Shown here: in pieces, positions 49,991 through 60,480 of the stretch
Layout: every line of letters starts with the position of its first letter
Position numbering within the stretch: the stretch's first letter is position 1
Source of the DNA: Theocolax elegans
Lineage: Eukaryota > Arthropoda > Insecta > Hymenoptera > Cerocephalidae
Length of the DNA stretch: 64,000 nt
Reading direction: 5' to 3'
NCBI GenBank assembly: GCA_026168455.1
Contig: CM047427.1
Location: 88,780,832 to 88,844,831, forward strand
The notes under the pieces: model-generated
The model's input: the letters and a program-made list of their open reading frames with translations, nothing else
Database searches by the model: none
What the model was told of the DNA's origin: nothing
Translations under genes and position numbers: made by a program

Positions 49991-49996
49991 AATAAA
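49991..49996 (+). terminator. Poly(A) signal candidate, NPAT-like gene
   Basis: AATAAA 127 nt after the TAA at 49862-49864. This supports termination there for at least one isoform. Confidence 0.5.
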
Positions 49997-50537
49997 AAAT
50001 AGATTGTTAAATACATGTAAATACGAAATCGCTCAATTTACGCACGTTTGTGAACGTTTAAATCGCGTTAAATATTTTTTAAAACAGTGCTAATGAATGA
50101 ACATGTTTAAAACAAACCGGAGTGTAAATGATTAAGAAAATAATAGTTCGTTGTTGTCGGTTCATTACCTCAAATATTTACCATATTTAAATGATATTAT
50201 TTTATTAATTATTATTAATATTATTTTTGATAATATTGTTCTGGTATTTTTGAGACAACTGACGATATATCATTTCTTATAGATAATTTACTTAATGCAT
50301 TTATAAAAGTATTAATGCAAATTTTAAAAAAATGTTCTTAGTTAACGTATTTTTAAAATATATTAATTTGTATTCATCGATATGTATATATAACTGCATT
50401 AAAATTTTTACTTTTTTATGTTCTTAAATCTTTCACTATTCCTTAAATCCGTCAAAATTTAATTTATATAGAAGAAAATAAATTACGTTGCAAATGTATT
50501 ATTTTATGTAAATGATATTTTAACTTTGCATTATTAG

Positions 50538-50727
50538 CACTGGAATACCTACAAACGGTACTTTGCCGAATAAAGGAAAAACTTACAAAATCATGAAAAG
50601 TGGTTCTGATAATTCGATAAATTTGGAAGATTACCAATGTCGGGGTAAGTATGCGCCTTCACCACAATTCGTATATATATTGCTAAAAATGTCGCACAAA
50701 CAAAATAATAAAACTACTACATACTGA
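50538..50727 (+). other. Possible alternative last exon of the NPAT-like gene
   Basis: An acceptor ends at 50537. If exon 49767 is cut at 49851 (AAAAATAT, then GTATAT), the phase matches and the frame reads through TGIPTNGTLPNKGKTYKIM and SGSDNSINLEDYQCRG to a TGA at 50725-50727, or leaves at a GTAAGT donor at 50645. The stretch is Lys/Ser/Gly-rich and coding-like. It ends just before the convergent COQ8 poly(A) signal. Confidence 0.45.
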
Positions 50728-50731
50728 TATT

Positions 50732-50737
50732 TTTATT
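50732..50737 (-). terminator. Poly(A) signal candidate, COQ8
   Basis: AATAAA on the minus strand, 114 nt past the COQ8 stop codon. Confidence 0.5.
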
Positions 50738-50850
50738 GAATCTTTGGTGTAAGAAATTTTAATTAAGTAAAATCATAAAAAATATTTATTAAAGCCATTC
50801 AATTATATAATAAAATTAGGTGTTTTAAGTTAGTAAATAATGATCATCAT

Positions 50851-53775
50851 TTAGCCAAATTTATAGTTTTTATATACTTCACGGAACATATCTCGACAGT
50901 TAATTTTGACATTCATCTTTGTACATAATAAAAATACTCCAGATAGCTTTCTATGCAGACTGTAAATTTCTTCTGGTGGAGGGCTTAGACGTTGTTGTAT
51001 TATAGTTGGTACCAAAGCTTGAATTCTGCAATAAGAGAAAAATTTTTATGTTAAAGAAACAATATTATACCACTTTATAAACTATTACATTATATATATT
51101 AGCAATATTTGATTTATACCTTCTCGTTACATCTTGTCCTCCAAAATCAAACAATTCGTGATCTTTGTTAAACACTTGACCCAAAATCATCACTGCATCA
51201 ACATGAGTTTTCTCCATGTGCTAATCAATAAATTATGCAGTTTCAAATTGTATATTTATGATTAATTATTTTGAATAAATTGTTTCTATGTAGTAAATTA
51301 CCTTTGATTCGTATCCAGTTAAGAATCCCATCTCCCTAGATATTGTCAATATTTTTTGCCTATCCCCTTCGCTAGCAGCATTTATTACTTCAATGTACCT
51401 ATCCATAAATTCTTTTTCATAATTTCTACATGCACCAAAGTCTAATAATACCATCTGTAAATATATACTATGTTTGAAATTGTATTTGAAGTAAAAACAT
51501 TTGTGTTATACTATCTATTATATTACTTGTTTTGTTTGTGGATTATAGAAGAAGTTTGACCAATTAGGATCAGTTTGCATATAACGAAATACAAATAATT
51601 CTTTTAAACATAGTTGCATAATAAGTTTACATATGTGTTCTTTTGATTTCATATCATAATTTGCACATTTGTCGACTGGTAATCCTTCAATTAATTTAGT
51701 TGTAAATACTTGATTTGTACATAAATTATCTGTAACAAATTAATTAAACATTTTTAATGTTGTATTTTTAATTGCAAATTGTCATGGAACAAAAAAGCAA
51801 CTAATTCATAAGATCACCAATCACTTCTGGAACATAATATTCTGGATAAGGCTCGACAAGCTTTCTGTAAATTCTAGTGCATTCTGCTTCTCTGATATAA
51901 TCCACTTCCCAAGCTAATTCTCGTTTTGCAACTTCAACTACATTATCAATAAACATTCCTTTAGGAAATATATTCCACACCTATTTATGAAAATTATAAA
52001 AATTACCAAATTTATATCACATTATGTTTAGATTGTAGAAGTCATAAAATAACAAACCTTCATTACACCAACTAAATTTTCTATATCACTTTGAATACCT
52101 GAAGCAACTCCTGGGTATTGAATTTTCATTGCAACAGACCTTCCATCGAGTAAAGTTGCATGGTGTACTTGACCTACAATTTCAATAAACAATATTTAAT
52201 ACAATGCGTATTTGCAGCAATATTTATCATTACCAATAGATGCAGCTGCAAATGGTTTTTCATCAAATGTAGCCAACTTTTGCCTCCAATCGTGGCCTAA
52301 TTCGGATGCAAGTACTTTCTAAAAAATAATTTAATAAATTCTTATTTTAAAAAATAGATTATTTAACACTAAAACATAGATTTTAAATTTATTAAATTTT
52401 ACATGGACTTGCCAAGTTGGCATGAAATCTGCACTCTGCCTAACTCTTTCAAATACTTTTTGCAGCTCTGGACTGATTATATTGTTATCCTGAATACTAA
52501 GAAGTTGTCCAATTTTTAAAGCTGCACCTCTGACTTTGCATAATGTAGATACAATTCTTTCAGCATTGGCTTTAGTTAAAAACATATTGTCAAGTGTTTG
52601 GCTGACACTTTGTTCTTTTAATCCAAATGTCCTTCGAGTATATTCAGCCAATGTGCCAATACCAAGTCCTACTCCAAGTGTACCAAAACTAACCATTCTT
52701 CCTATCCTTGTTGCTGGAACTTTTCTAGCTCTTGCACTTTTTGACAACTGAGTACATTTTTTTATTAATTAATTTATAAACAAATTTTTTGTAGTATATA
52801 TAAATATATGTTAATATAATAAATAAATAGATATTTATTTATACGTTTGCATACATACTGTGTCTTTTGGCTTGCCATTTACATCTGGAAAAGGAGTTTG
52901 TTTTAATTTTACAGCTTCTTTGTTTTCTACCCAATTCTCTACTTTTTTATCCATTAATTGTAATGATTCTTGTTTAAGTTTTTGTGATTCTAAATATTGT
53001 TTTCTAATTTTTTTTTCATGTTCTTGTTCTAACTTTTTAAGTAATTCCTTATCCTTTTCTGATAATTCTATTTTTGGTATTGCTGTACTAATGATCTCTA
53101 TTTTTTCTTTAACACTAGTATACTTTATTGGTGTTTGTTTACTATTTCTGTCAAAGTTGGAAGTTTTAGATTCAGTAGTTTGACTAGATACAAAAGTGCT
53201 TGTAGTTTTATTCAAAGGCACTTCTTTTGGATCTTTTGCTAAATTGTAAACATGTAATTTATTACCCAAATAATTTAAGTCTTTATGCAATATTTTTGAT
53301 AGATTATTTGAACCAAAAATTTCTCCCAATCTAACTTTTGAATACTCGGATAAACCTTTTTCAATAACGTATAATCTTTCTGCTAATTCGTTGAAATCCT
53401 TCTTTAGATTTTCCTATAATATATATATATATAGTTTAATTTAAAAAAGAGAATTGTCTAGTTTTTAAAGCGATGTACTTAATAAATGTAGATGAAGATT
53501 AAAATATACAATGCAAACATTGTAAATAAGAAAGATGATTACTTAATGAACAGCTTTTAAAATTAATCTATTGAGGAACTTACAGGAACCTTACTTGCAT
53601 CTATATCATTCAATAATTTTTCCAAACCTTTGAATTTTTGGTCTGTAAAATTTTGAATGTTACATTGTTTCATTGCACCAGGAAATTTTTTTTCCTGCTC
53701 CCTTAAGATTGCATCGAGAATTATTTTCATTCCACGTACAATGGCAATGGTATCAGAAATGTTGCGACCTGTCAT
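50851..53775 (-). CDS. COQ8: Atypical kinase COQ8/ADCK3, mitochondrial (ten coding exons)
   Basis: Exons on the minus strand: 53775-53584, 53413-52859, 52747-52403, 52318-52234, 52173-52058, 51980-51818, 51729-51527, 51454-51302, 51220-51120 and 51025-50851. They are phase-continuous and give about 695 residues. Hallmarks of the UbiB family are all present: the KxGQ motif ([14 protein letters not shown], about 327-330), the Ala-rich loop [13 protein letters not shown], the Lys of [21 protein letters not shown], the catalytic TDPNWSNFF and the metal-binding LLDFGA. A glycine-rich hydrophobic segment ([17 protein letters not shown]) precedes the domain, as in COQ8A. The protein supports the coenzyme Q biosynthesis complex at the inner mitochondrial membrane and is an ATPase rather than a typical protein kinase. 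The long N-terminal coiled, Lys/Glu-rich region is poorly conserved. The in-frame TTG at 53787 is ignored in favour of ATG at 53775. Confidence 0.96.
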
Positions 53776-54130
53776 TTTGACTAACAAAAATAAATATGTA
53801 GGTAAATATACTTTATTGTCATTAAATATAATATATACGTCAAATTAATTACAAACCTTATGAAATCTCATGAAATAAATGACGAAATATTTTTGATAAC
53901 TTTCAAGTTATTTTTGATATTTGAACCTAGGACTAAAACATTTTGTAAAGAGTATACACAACAGAGAAAATAGACCGTGCAGTATGCGCTACGCGACATG
54001 TGATCTTGAAACGGCTCATTTTCAATATATATTACGCAAGCGGCAAGCGGGCAGCGGCAAGCTCTGGCGACTGGTGTGTATGTGTAATGTGTATATATAC
54101 GATATATATTACTTACAGGGTTGTTAGTGT

Positions 54131-54279
54131 AAAATACTGCAGTATCTTACACGACACGGTAATGGTATTATACTCGGTATAATACTTCAATGAGTTTTTG
54201 ACAATTTTTGGGATTCAGTATTATACCGCAGTTTGATACACGACATAAATGGTAGTATAATACTGGGTATAATACTGTT
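54131..54279. repeat. Diverged tandem duplication with self-complementary AGTATAATACT boxes
   Basis: Two copies about 89 bp apart, 54133-54188 and 54220-54276, share the order CGCAGT/TGCAGT, ACACGACA, AATGGTA, and TATAATACT. AGTATAATACT is itself palindromic and occurs singly or in variant form at the end of each copy. It lies just upstream of COQ8 and at the left edge of the putative transposon. Confidence 0.6.
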
Positions 54280-54339
54280 TAAACGCTTTTTCTGTAAATA
54301 ATAGTAAAGTAACGTCTCTGTACCCCGATAACATCACGT

Positions 54340-54790
54340 GTTGAGCATTTTGGGGCCACGAGTGCTGGCCGCTTATGACTTCAAAATGACGCCTTAGTGC
54401 CGTCACCGGATGACGGCTTCGGTGGCCAGCAAACTCGGTTGTCATAATGTCAGCACGAAGTCGACACGGCGAGACGCACGTCTTGTCGGCATTATGAGAG
54501 CACGGTATGTTTGCGCAATGGTGACACGGATGGTCGCCCAGCGCCGCTATGCGTGTTAGCAATATGCCAACATTGTGACGATTCTTGTGCCAGCATTATG
54601 CCAACCCGCGTGCAAACATTTTTGACATCATTTTGCGTAGGCACTATGACAGCATAATCACCGCTCGACATGTCAGCACCTGATGTCGACATTGAAGCGA
54701 TCACCGTGCCGTCACTCTGCTTTCTACGCGTGTTTGAATTTTTTCAAAAATTGGCGCGGTCAGAATGACAGCTCAAAGTCAGCCCGCTGA
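54340..54790. repeat. GC-rich array of degenerate repeats; possible transposon subterminal region
   Basis: Within 450 bp a motif like GTCAGCATTATGNCAAC recurs in degenerate form in both orientations: GTCATAATGTCAGCAC, GTCGGCATTATGAGAGCAC, TTAGCAATATGCCAACAT, GCCAGCATTATGCCAAC, TATGACAGCATAATCACC and CATGTCAGCACCTGATGTC. Short hairpins also occur (GCCGTCACCGGATGACGGC near 54398; GGCCACGAGTGCTGGCC near 54353). GC content contrasts sharply with both flanks. The minus-strand open frame here is an artefact of the repeats. Such arrays are typical of subterminal transposase-binding regions in CACTA-type elements, but no terminal inverted repeat is proven. Confidence 0.5.
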
Positions 54791-55299
54791 GCTGTGAATT
54801 TTTTTCCAGTAAATATTATTATTATAAAATAAATTTATTGTAAATAAATAAACCCTATTCAAAAAAAATATATTTCGATCTCGCAAAATTTATTAATAAC
54901 TAGAAATAGCTGTAATTGCAATAATTACTATTAATTATAATTATCAATGTTTATTTGCAACAATTTATCGTATGTTGCTGTCAATAAATTACAAGATGAA
55001 TAAATATCATCACTTATATTTTATAACGTTAATCTAACACGATAAACACAATAAATAATTTTATTATAAATAAAATTTTTATTTTTATTCTTGGAAAATT
55101 AAATATTTATGAAAAAATATTTCGATTACAATATAATTATTATAAATTATTGATATTTACTAGTAAATACTTTTAATTAAAGTATTAAATTAAACAATTC
55201 ACGAAAGTAGCCGATTATCCTTATTTGAATTTCCCACGCTTATAGACGTGTGCGAACTGCGACTGTGCGGGTTCTATAGATGGTTTATTTATATGCGCT
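54791..55299. other. AT-rich region; nothing recognised
   Basis: A very AT-rich stretch between the GC-rich repeat array and the first leader-like exon. No open frame or pairable repeat was seen. Confidence 0.4.
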
Positions 55300-56020
55300 T
55301 GTGAAAGTCGGTCGATTTTCGGCACTTTTCCACTCAATCAAATAATAGTTCATTAAAAATAATGATTGAGTGTTGAAATAATAGCTGCTTAAGCAATTGT
55401 CTTTGGTGAGTAATTATTGTTTTTTTTATTAATGTAATTAATACCTAATTTTTTGTTAACATAACCTAACTAAAATTAAGTTATGTGTACTTCTGACATT
55501 TTATATATTGCCCGTTTTCACATAATAATATCGTTTCAGATACGAATTCGGTAGCGGAGAAACTGCAGTCTTACATCAACTACTCTGCTTACGCCCTAGC
55601 AATCAACTCCACCATCTGCAGAGGCTTTCGGTTCAGGAAGTTGAATAAGCCAGCAACAGGTTCTCTCTTTTTCACTCTCTCATTTTTTCCTCATTCTCAT
55701 CTTTAAACAAGGGTGTTTCTTTTTCATTTTTCTTCATATTTATATAAATATATTTCTAATATATTTTCTTTCTGTCGAGGTAGAATTTTCCTGGAGATGA
55801 CTGGAGAAATCACTGCAGAGGACCATCAACAATACAAAAGGAACCAAGGTATAAAATATATAATGCTTGATTCTTTTCAGGGAAATCTTTTTAATTTGCA
55901 ATACTTATTATTTTTAATTTTCAGGGTTAAATCTTTGGAATCCATCTGGTCACCAGAGGAAGCGACAACCATGGACTATCTATAACAACCGACAAAGGAT
56001 TGCTTTTCGACACTGAAAAG
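55300..56020 (+). other. Spliced leader-like exons, mostly noncoding
   Basis: Donor GTGAGT at 55406 could end a first exon near 55300-55405. Acceptor/donor pairs then bound 55540-55659, 55780-55848 and 55925-56020. These are 120, 69 and 96 nt, all multiples of three, and one frame stays open across them (NKPAT, GRIFLEMTGEITAEDHQQYK, GLNLWNPSGHQRKRQPWTIY) to a TGA at 56014. The frame has no ATG before 55797, so at most a 45-residue peptide is made. It may be a leader of the downstream transposase transcript, a decayed gene, or a long noncoding RNA. I do not recognise the peptide. Confidence 0.4.
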
Positions 56021-58286
56021 GTAATGATTAATATACATACATTATAACTTACAATTTTGCCGTTGCAGAAAATTTATATTGAAAGATTTTAAGGATATGA
56101 TATATAGAAATTAATTTGATTGTTTGCTTTAACATATTAAAAGTAAAAATCAACTTTTAAGATAATGCTACCAAGTAAATGCTAATTATTTTATTATTTT
56201 ATTTATATTTTTATACAGTTTAGCGGCTTTTCAGTTTTGTGTTAAAGTTTAATTAACGATTGTGAAAGCAGTTTGTACATTTTGTAAATCACAGTAACTT
56301 GTGTTATTGTTTTTTACAATATTTATATACATAATAATTTTTTCAATCATTTGTTATATATATATATATATGTACAAAATTTCAAGGCACCAGCTAGAGA
56401 AAGGTTATAATATGTGCACCAGTTTTAGATTTCAAGTTTAGAAATCTGACATGTACTTTTCTCATGCTAATGACTTTCTTTTTCAGGTAGGCAGTTGACA
56501 TTTTGTACATATTTTATATATATCACACAGTAAATAAAAAACTTATTTATATTTAATTAACTCTGATATTTCTTTGTCCCACACATCCATGCTCGCATTT
56601 TGGATTTGGCGTATCTGGTTTACTCAAGTTATGATAAAGGAGGACCATATTGGTGAAATAACTGGTGCACTTAGATTTACACTAATTTTTAGGTGTCAAA
56701 AAGTGTTCTATTTTTATCCTCTACAGAAATATACACTTTTTGTATACAGTTATAGATGTAAATGTATATCCATTTCCAAATACTGCTTAACTTTACAGCT
56801 TCTCTTGTATTCAAACTTAACACATACATTTTTTGTTCTTTAAATCACCTGTAAATTATGTTCAACAATATATTAAACAAGTAATTTTGACTACACAGGT
56901 CCTTTTTTATCATAACTTTATATACAGTGCATATAAAAAATTATAAGCTCTTTAAGCTAAAAGATTTTTTATCCTAGCGTCTATTTTTATTTTAGGTTGA
57001 ATTGAATTACATTTCAGGATTGAAAATTAAATTATTTTTTATTTTAGTGCCAAGCATAGGAGAATGATGTATATCAAGGATTGGAGACAGCTACGTGCCA
57101 AGGATGGGTGACTGCTCTTTATTACTTATTGAAGAAGTGCTACTTTTTAATTAGCTTGTAATCGGTGTTTCCTCCGTTCTTGAACAGCATTTCAGATGAG
57201 TATATTCAATATGCTTTGTAATTATGTATTAAATAACAGAAATTTAACTTGTGTCGCATGATTCTTTGTAGCAGCAGTAGTGAAACCAGTAACAGCACCG
57301 CCTTGGCTTCGTGAACTCTCTAAAAGGTCACGAATCTAGAATTTGCAGCCTGTAAGGAACCTTGTTTAGAGGCGACATGCATTGTATCAACACAATAACA
57401 GCTGTATTACTAAAAGTATGTAATAGTTTATATATGCAGCAGACAAGTGTTTCTTTTTGTTGTCATATTAATTTTAATATTTTATAACAGATTAATAGAA
57501 CACAGTTTGTCAGAAAAGTGTTACTGAAATTTTTCATAAAGGTGTATTTATTTAAAGGTTTACTAGAGTCAATAATATAGAAAATTTACTTTATTAGTTA
57601 TCTTATTATAATTAACTATTTTATTGTAATATTAATATTTTTCATTCTATTGTAATAATGAAATCCCTTTAAAACTAAATTTTTATTCGTTTCTTGTAAC
57701 TGAATTTTGATAATTTATCGAAAAACAATTTATTTTTCACGTATAGTGTTTTAATTCTCGCGCTCTTTTTGTTTGCTTGACTAGAGCGTCTGTGATTGGT
57801 CGATACAAGTGCACGAAGTATATGTGTATTCGATGTTCAATTGTTTGAATAAACTAATTTCGACATGTTTTTGTTCTTTCTCTGTAGTTATTTGCTATAC
57901 GAGATACTCAAAACTTTCGGCTTGCCTTTTTACAACACAAATCTCGCTAATTTATTTGATATTATATTATTATATAATTATATAATAATTACATTTCATT
58001 TATTATATTATTTTAATTGCTTATTCAAATATCTTAATAAAATTTCTTTTCTTTTTTTACTATATCTTTTTGGCAAATTTATGTATTAGAAAAAAAAGTT
58101 TTGTAGCATTGATTTAATTATTTTCTCTTTTTTCAGTTTATCAACATCCTCGTCTGTGCATTTTTAAGATCTACTTCATTAATTGCAGGGTTAGTTTCTA
58201 TAATTTTATAAATAATTACTTTTACAATTTATATCTATATGTAATAATATTTGTAGTATATTTTTTTTATTTTATGCAACGATCAC
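56021..58286. other. AT-rich region with possible noncoding exons
   Basis: Segments that look like exons by their flanks include about 57047-57105 (after TATTTTAG) and about 57272-57351 (between TTTGTAGCAG and CCTGTAAGG). None has a sustained frame. The rest is AT-rich with no recognised feature. Confidence 0.3.
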
Positions 58287-59040
58287 AAATTTTTTGTCAA
58301 ATATAATATAATGATTTTTATAGCTTCTTTTTATCATGGTAGTTCTTCATACTTTATTACTTATAGTTTTCATTCTTGCTAATTATGTCTTTATTATTGT
58401 CTTCAGGTAAATCTTCAAATTTTCATCAACGGATCAAGAATATCAGGATCGATTGAGACATTTTCTAGCTTTTGGTACGGTACAAGAGGACCTGGATTGT
58501 TCTTCATCTACGTAAGTTATTTAAAACATTTATATTTAAAGTACTTTATTATTTTTAATTTAATCAATTTAAATCAAATTTGAATCAATTTACACCCAGA
58601 GAATTTGCAATTATAAGAGTTTATTTATTTATATTTAATTTTTATATTTCAGATCTGGGAAGGAAACAACTGAAGATTGGACTGAAGATTTTTTTCAGCA
58701 AGGTTTGTTTACTTTATAAAAATTCACCTATTCGTAGGTGGGTTCGAAGGGATCTCTAAAGTAGCAAATATTGCAGAAAAAACAGATAGACTTCATCGAC
58801 AGGAAGCAGTTTATCACCAGCAGCTGTTTCTTCGAAGAAAGACCAACAGCTGGGCAATATCTACGTGGACTGTGTGTGCAGTTTGCAGAAAAGAATCTGT
58901 TTCGAAGGTTGTTATAGAATTTTATTTTATTATTATAAATATAGATTTTATGCAATTCTTGCAAAAGTAAATTTATAATTTTCCTGTTCACAGGACTAGT
59001 AGGTAAAGAATATATTAAATATACTTAAATTTAAAAAAAT
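58287..59040 (+). repeat. Tandem segmental duplication, copy 1
   Basis: A roughly 755 bp unit is followed directly by a second copy at 59045-59798 with only scattered differences. Each contains three exon-like blocks with conserved splice signals. The first reads V-N-L-Q-I-F-I-N-G-S and ends at TCTAC, then GTAAGT. The second begins after TATTTCAG with ATCTGGGAAGGAAAC. The third encodes a Gln/Arg-rich stretch (DRLHRQEAVYHQQLFLRRK). Copy 1 has one extra T in the second block (seven against six), so the copies differ in frame. Confidence 0.85.
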
Positions 59041-59044
59041 ACTT

Positions 59045-59798
59045 AAATTTTTTGTCATATATAATACAATGATTTTTATAGCTTCTTTCTATCATGGTGG
59101 TTCCTCATACTTTATTACTTATACTTTTCATTCTTGCTAATAATGTTATTGTCTTCAGGTAAATCTTCAAATTTTCATCAACGGATCAAGAATATCAGGA
59201 TCGATTGAGACATTTTCTAGCTTTTGGTACGGTACAAGAGGACCTGGATTGTTCTTCATCTACGTAAGTTATTTAAAATATTTATATTTAAAGTACTTTA
59301 TTATTTTTAATTTAATCAATTTAAATCAAATTTAAATCAATTTACACCGGGAGAATTTGCAATTATAAGAGTTTATTTATTTATATTTAATTTTTATATT
59401 TCAGATCTGGGAAGGAAACAACTGAAGATTGGACTGAAGATTTTTTCAGCAAGGTTTGTTTACTTTAGTCTTCGATAAAAATTCACCTATTCGTAGGTGG
59501 GTTCGAAGGGATCTCTAAAGTAGCAAATATTGCAGAAAAAACAGATAGACTTCATCGACAGGAAGCAGTTTATCACCAGCAGCTGTTTCTTCGAAGAAAG
59601 ACTAACAGCTGGGCAATATCTACGTGGACTGTGTGTGAAGTTTGCAGAAAAAGAATCTGTTTCAAAGGTTGTTATAGAATTTTATTTTATTATTATAAAT
59701 ATAGATTTTATGCAATTCTTGCAAAAGTAAATTTATAATTTTCCTGTTCACAGGACTAGTACGTATAAAGAATGATATTAAATATACTTAAATTTAAA
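59045..59798 (+). repeat. Tandem segmental duplication, copy 2
   Basis: Second unit of the direct duplication starting at 58287. Both splice signals and exon blocks are kept. In the last block another frame is also open (QFITSSCFFEERLTAGQYLR). It lies immediately upstream of the transposase leader exon. Confidence 0.85.
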
Positions 59799-60378
59799 TT
59801 ACATACAAAATAACTTAATACTAATTAAAATACAATTTTAAATAAGTATAATTACTGAATACAGATGACAGTAAAAGAAAATGTTTATTATATCAATAAC
59901 AATATAAATATCTTTATAATGTTGTGAAAATTACTAACAATCCAATAAAAATAACCATCTTACTTTGCATATACATGAAAATTTGACAAAAACATTTAAT
60001 AGATATTTAGTTTTATTAATAATGTAGTGTACATCATGTCCCATTTCATATTAAATTCTATTATTAATCCCAAACACTTGCAGTACTCAACTACTCTTCT
60101 TAATTCATTTAAGTTTCATGTATCGGCTTTTCACAGCTATTTTCAAATTTTTTGAAATCAACAATTTCTTGGATTTTAATAGCTGCTATAGGTTCTTTAT
60201 GTCAGTATTTAAGCAAAAAGTTGTTCTTGTATTTTTCTTTTAATGTCAACATATATTGAGAAAAATGACTTACTAATTAATTATTAATTTTATATTTATT
60301 AATTAAGATTAACAATTAATATTTATCAAACATTTCGTATAGAAGAATATTTTATAATAGATTTTTTATATTTTACAG
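59799..60378. other. Putative intron before the transposase exon
   Basis: AT-rich DNA with no open frame, ending in an acceptor (TATTTTACAG) at 60378. Confidence 0.45.
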
Positions 60379-60480
60379 GTCTGCTCGAGAGTTGATTTAA
60401 CCTGCAGATAAGCTCCTGCACTCCGTCGGCGCATCTTACAACTGTAAGCAGGATAGTGACGCCTTTTGTTGATTTGAAAA

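Noticed and set aside
54221..54704. 113-codon Cys/His-rich minus-strand frame resembling a zinc protein
   Set aside because: The Cys/His spacing follows the degenerate DNA repeat, not a zinc-finger consensus.
59530..59730. 66-codon frame as an independent gene
   Set aside because: It is one frame of a duplicated exon-like block; copy 1 breaks the same frame, so it is not conserved between the duplicates.
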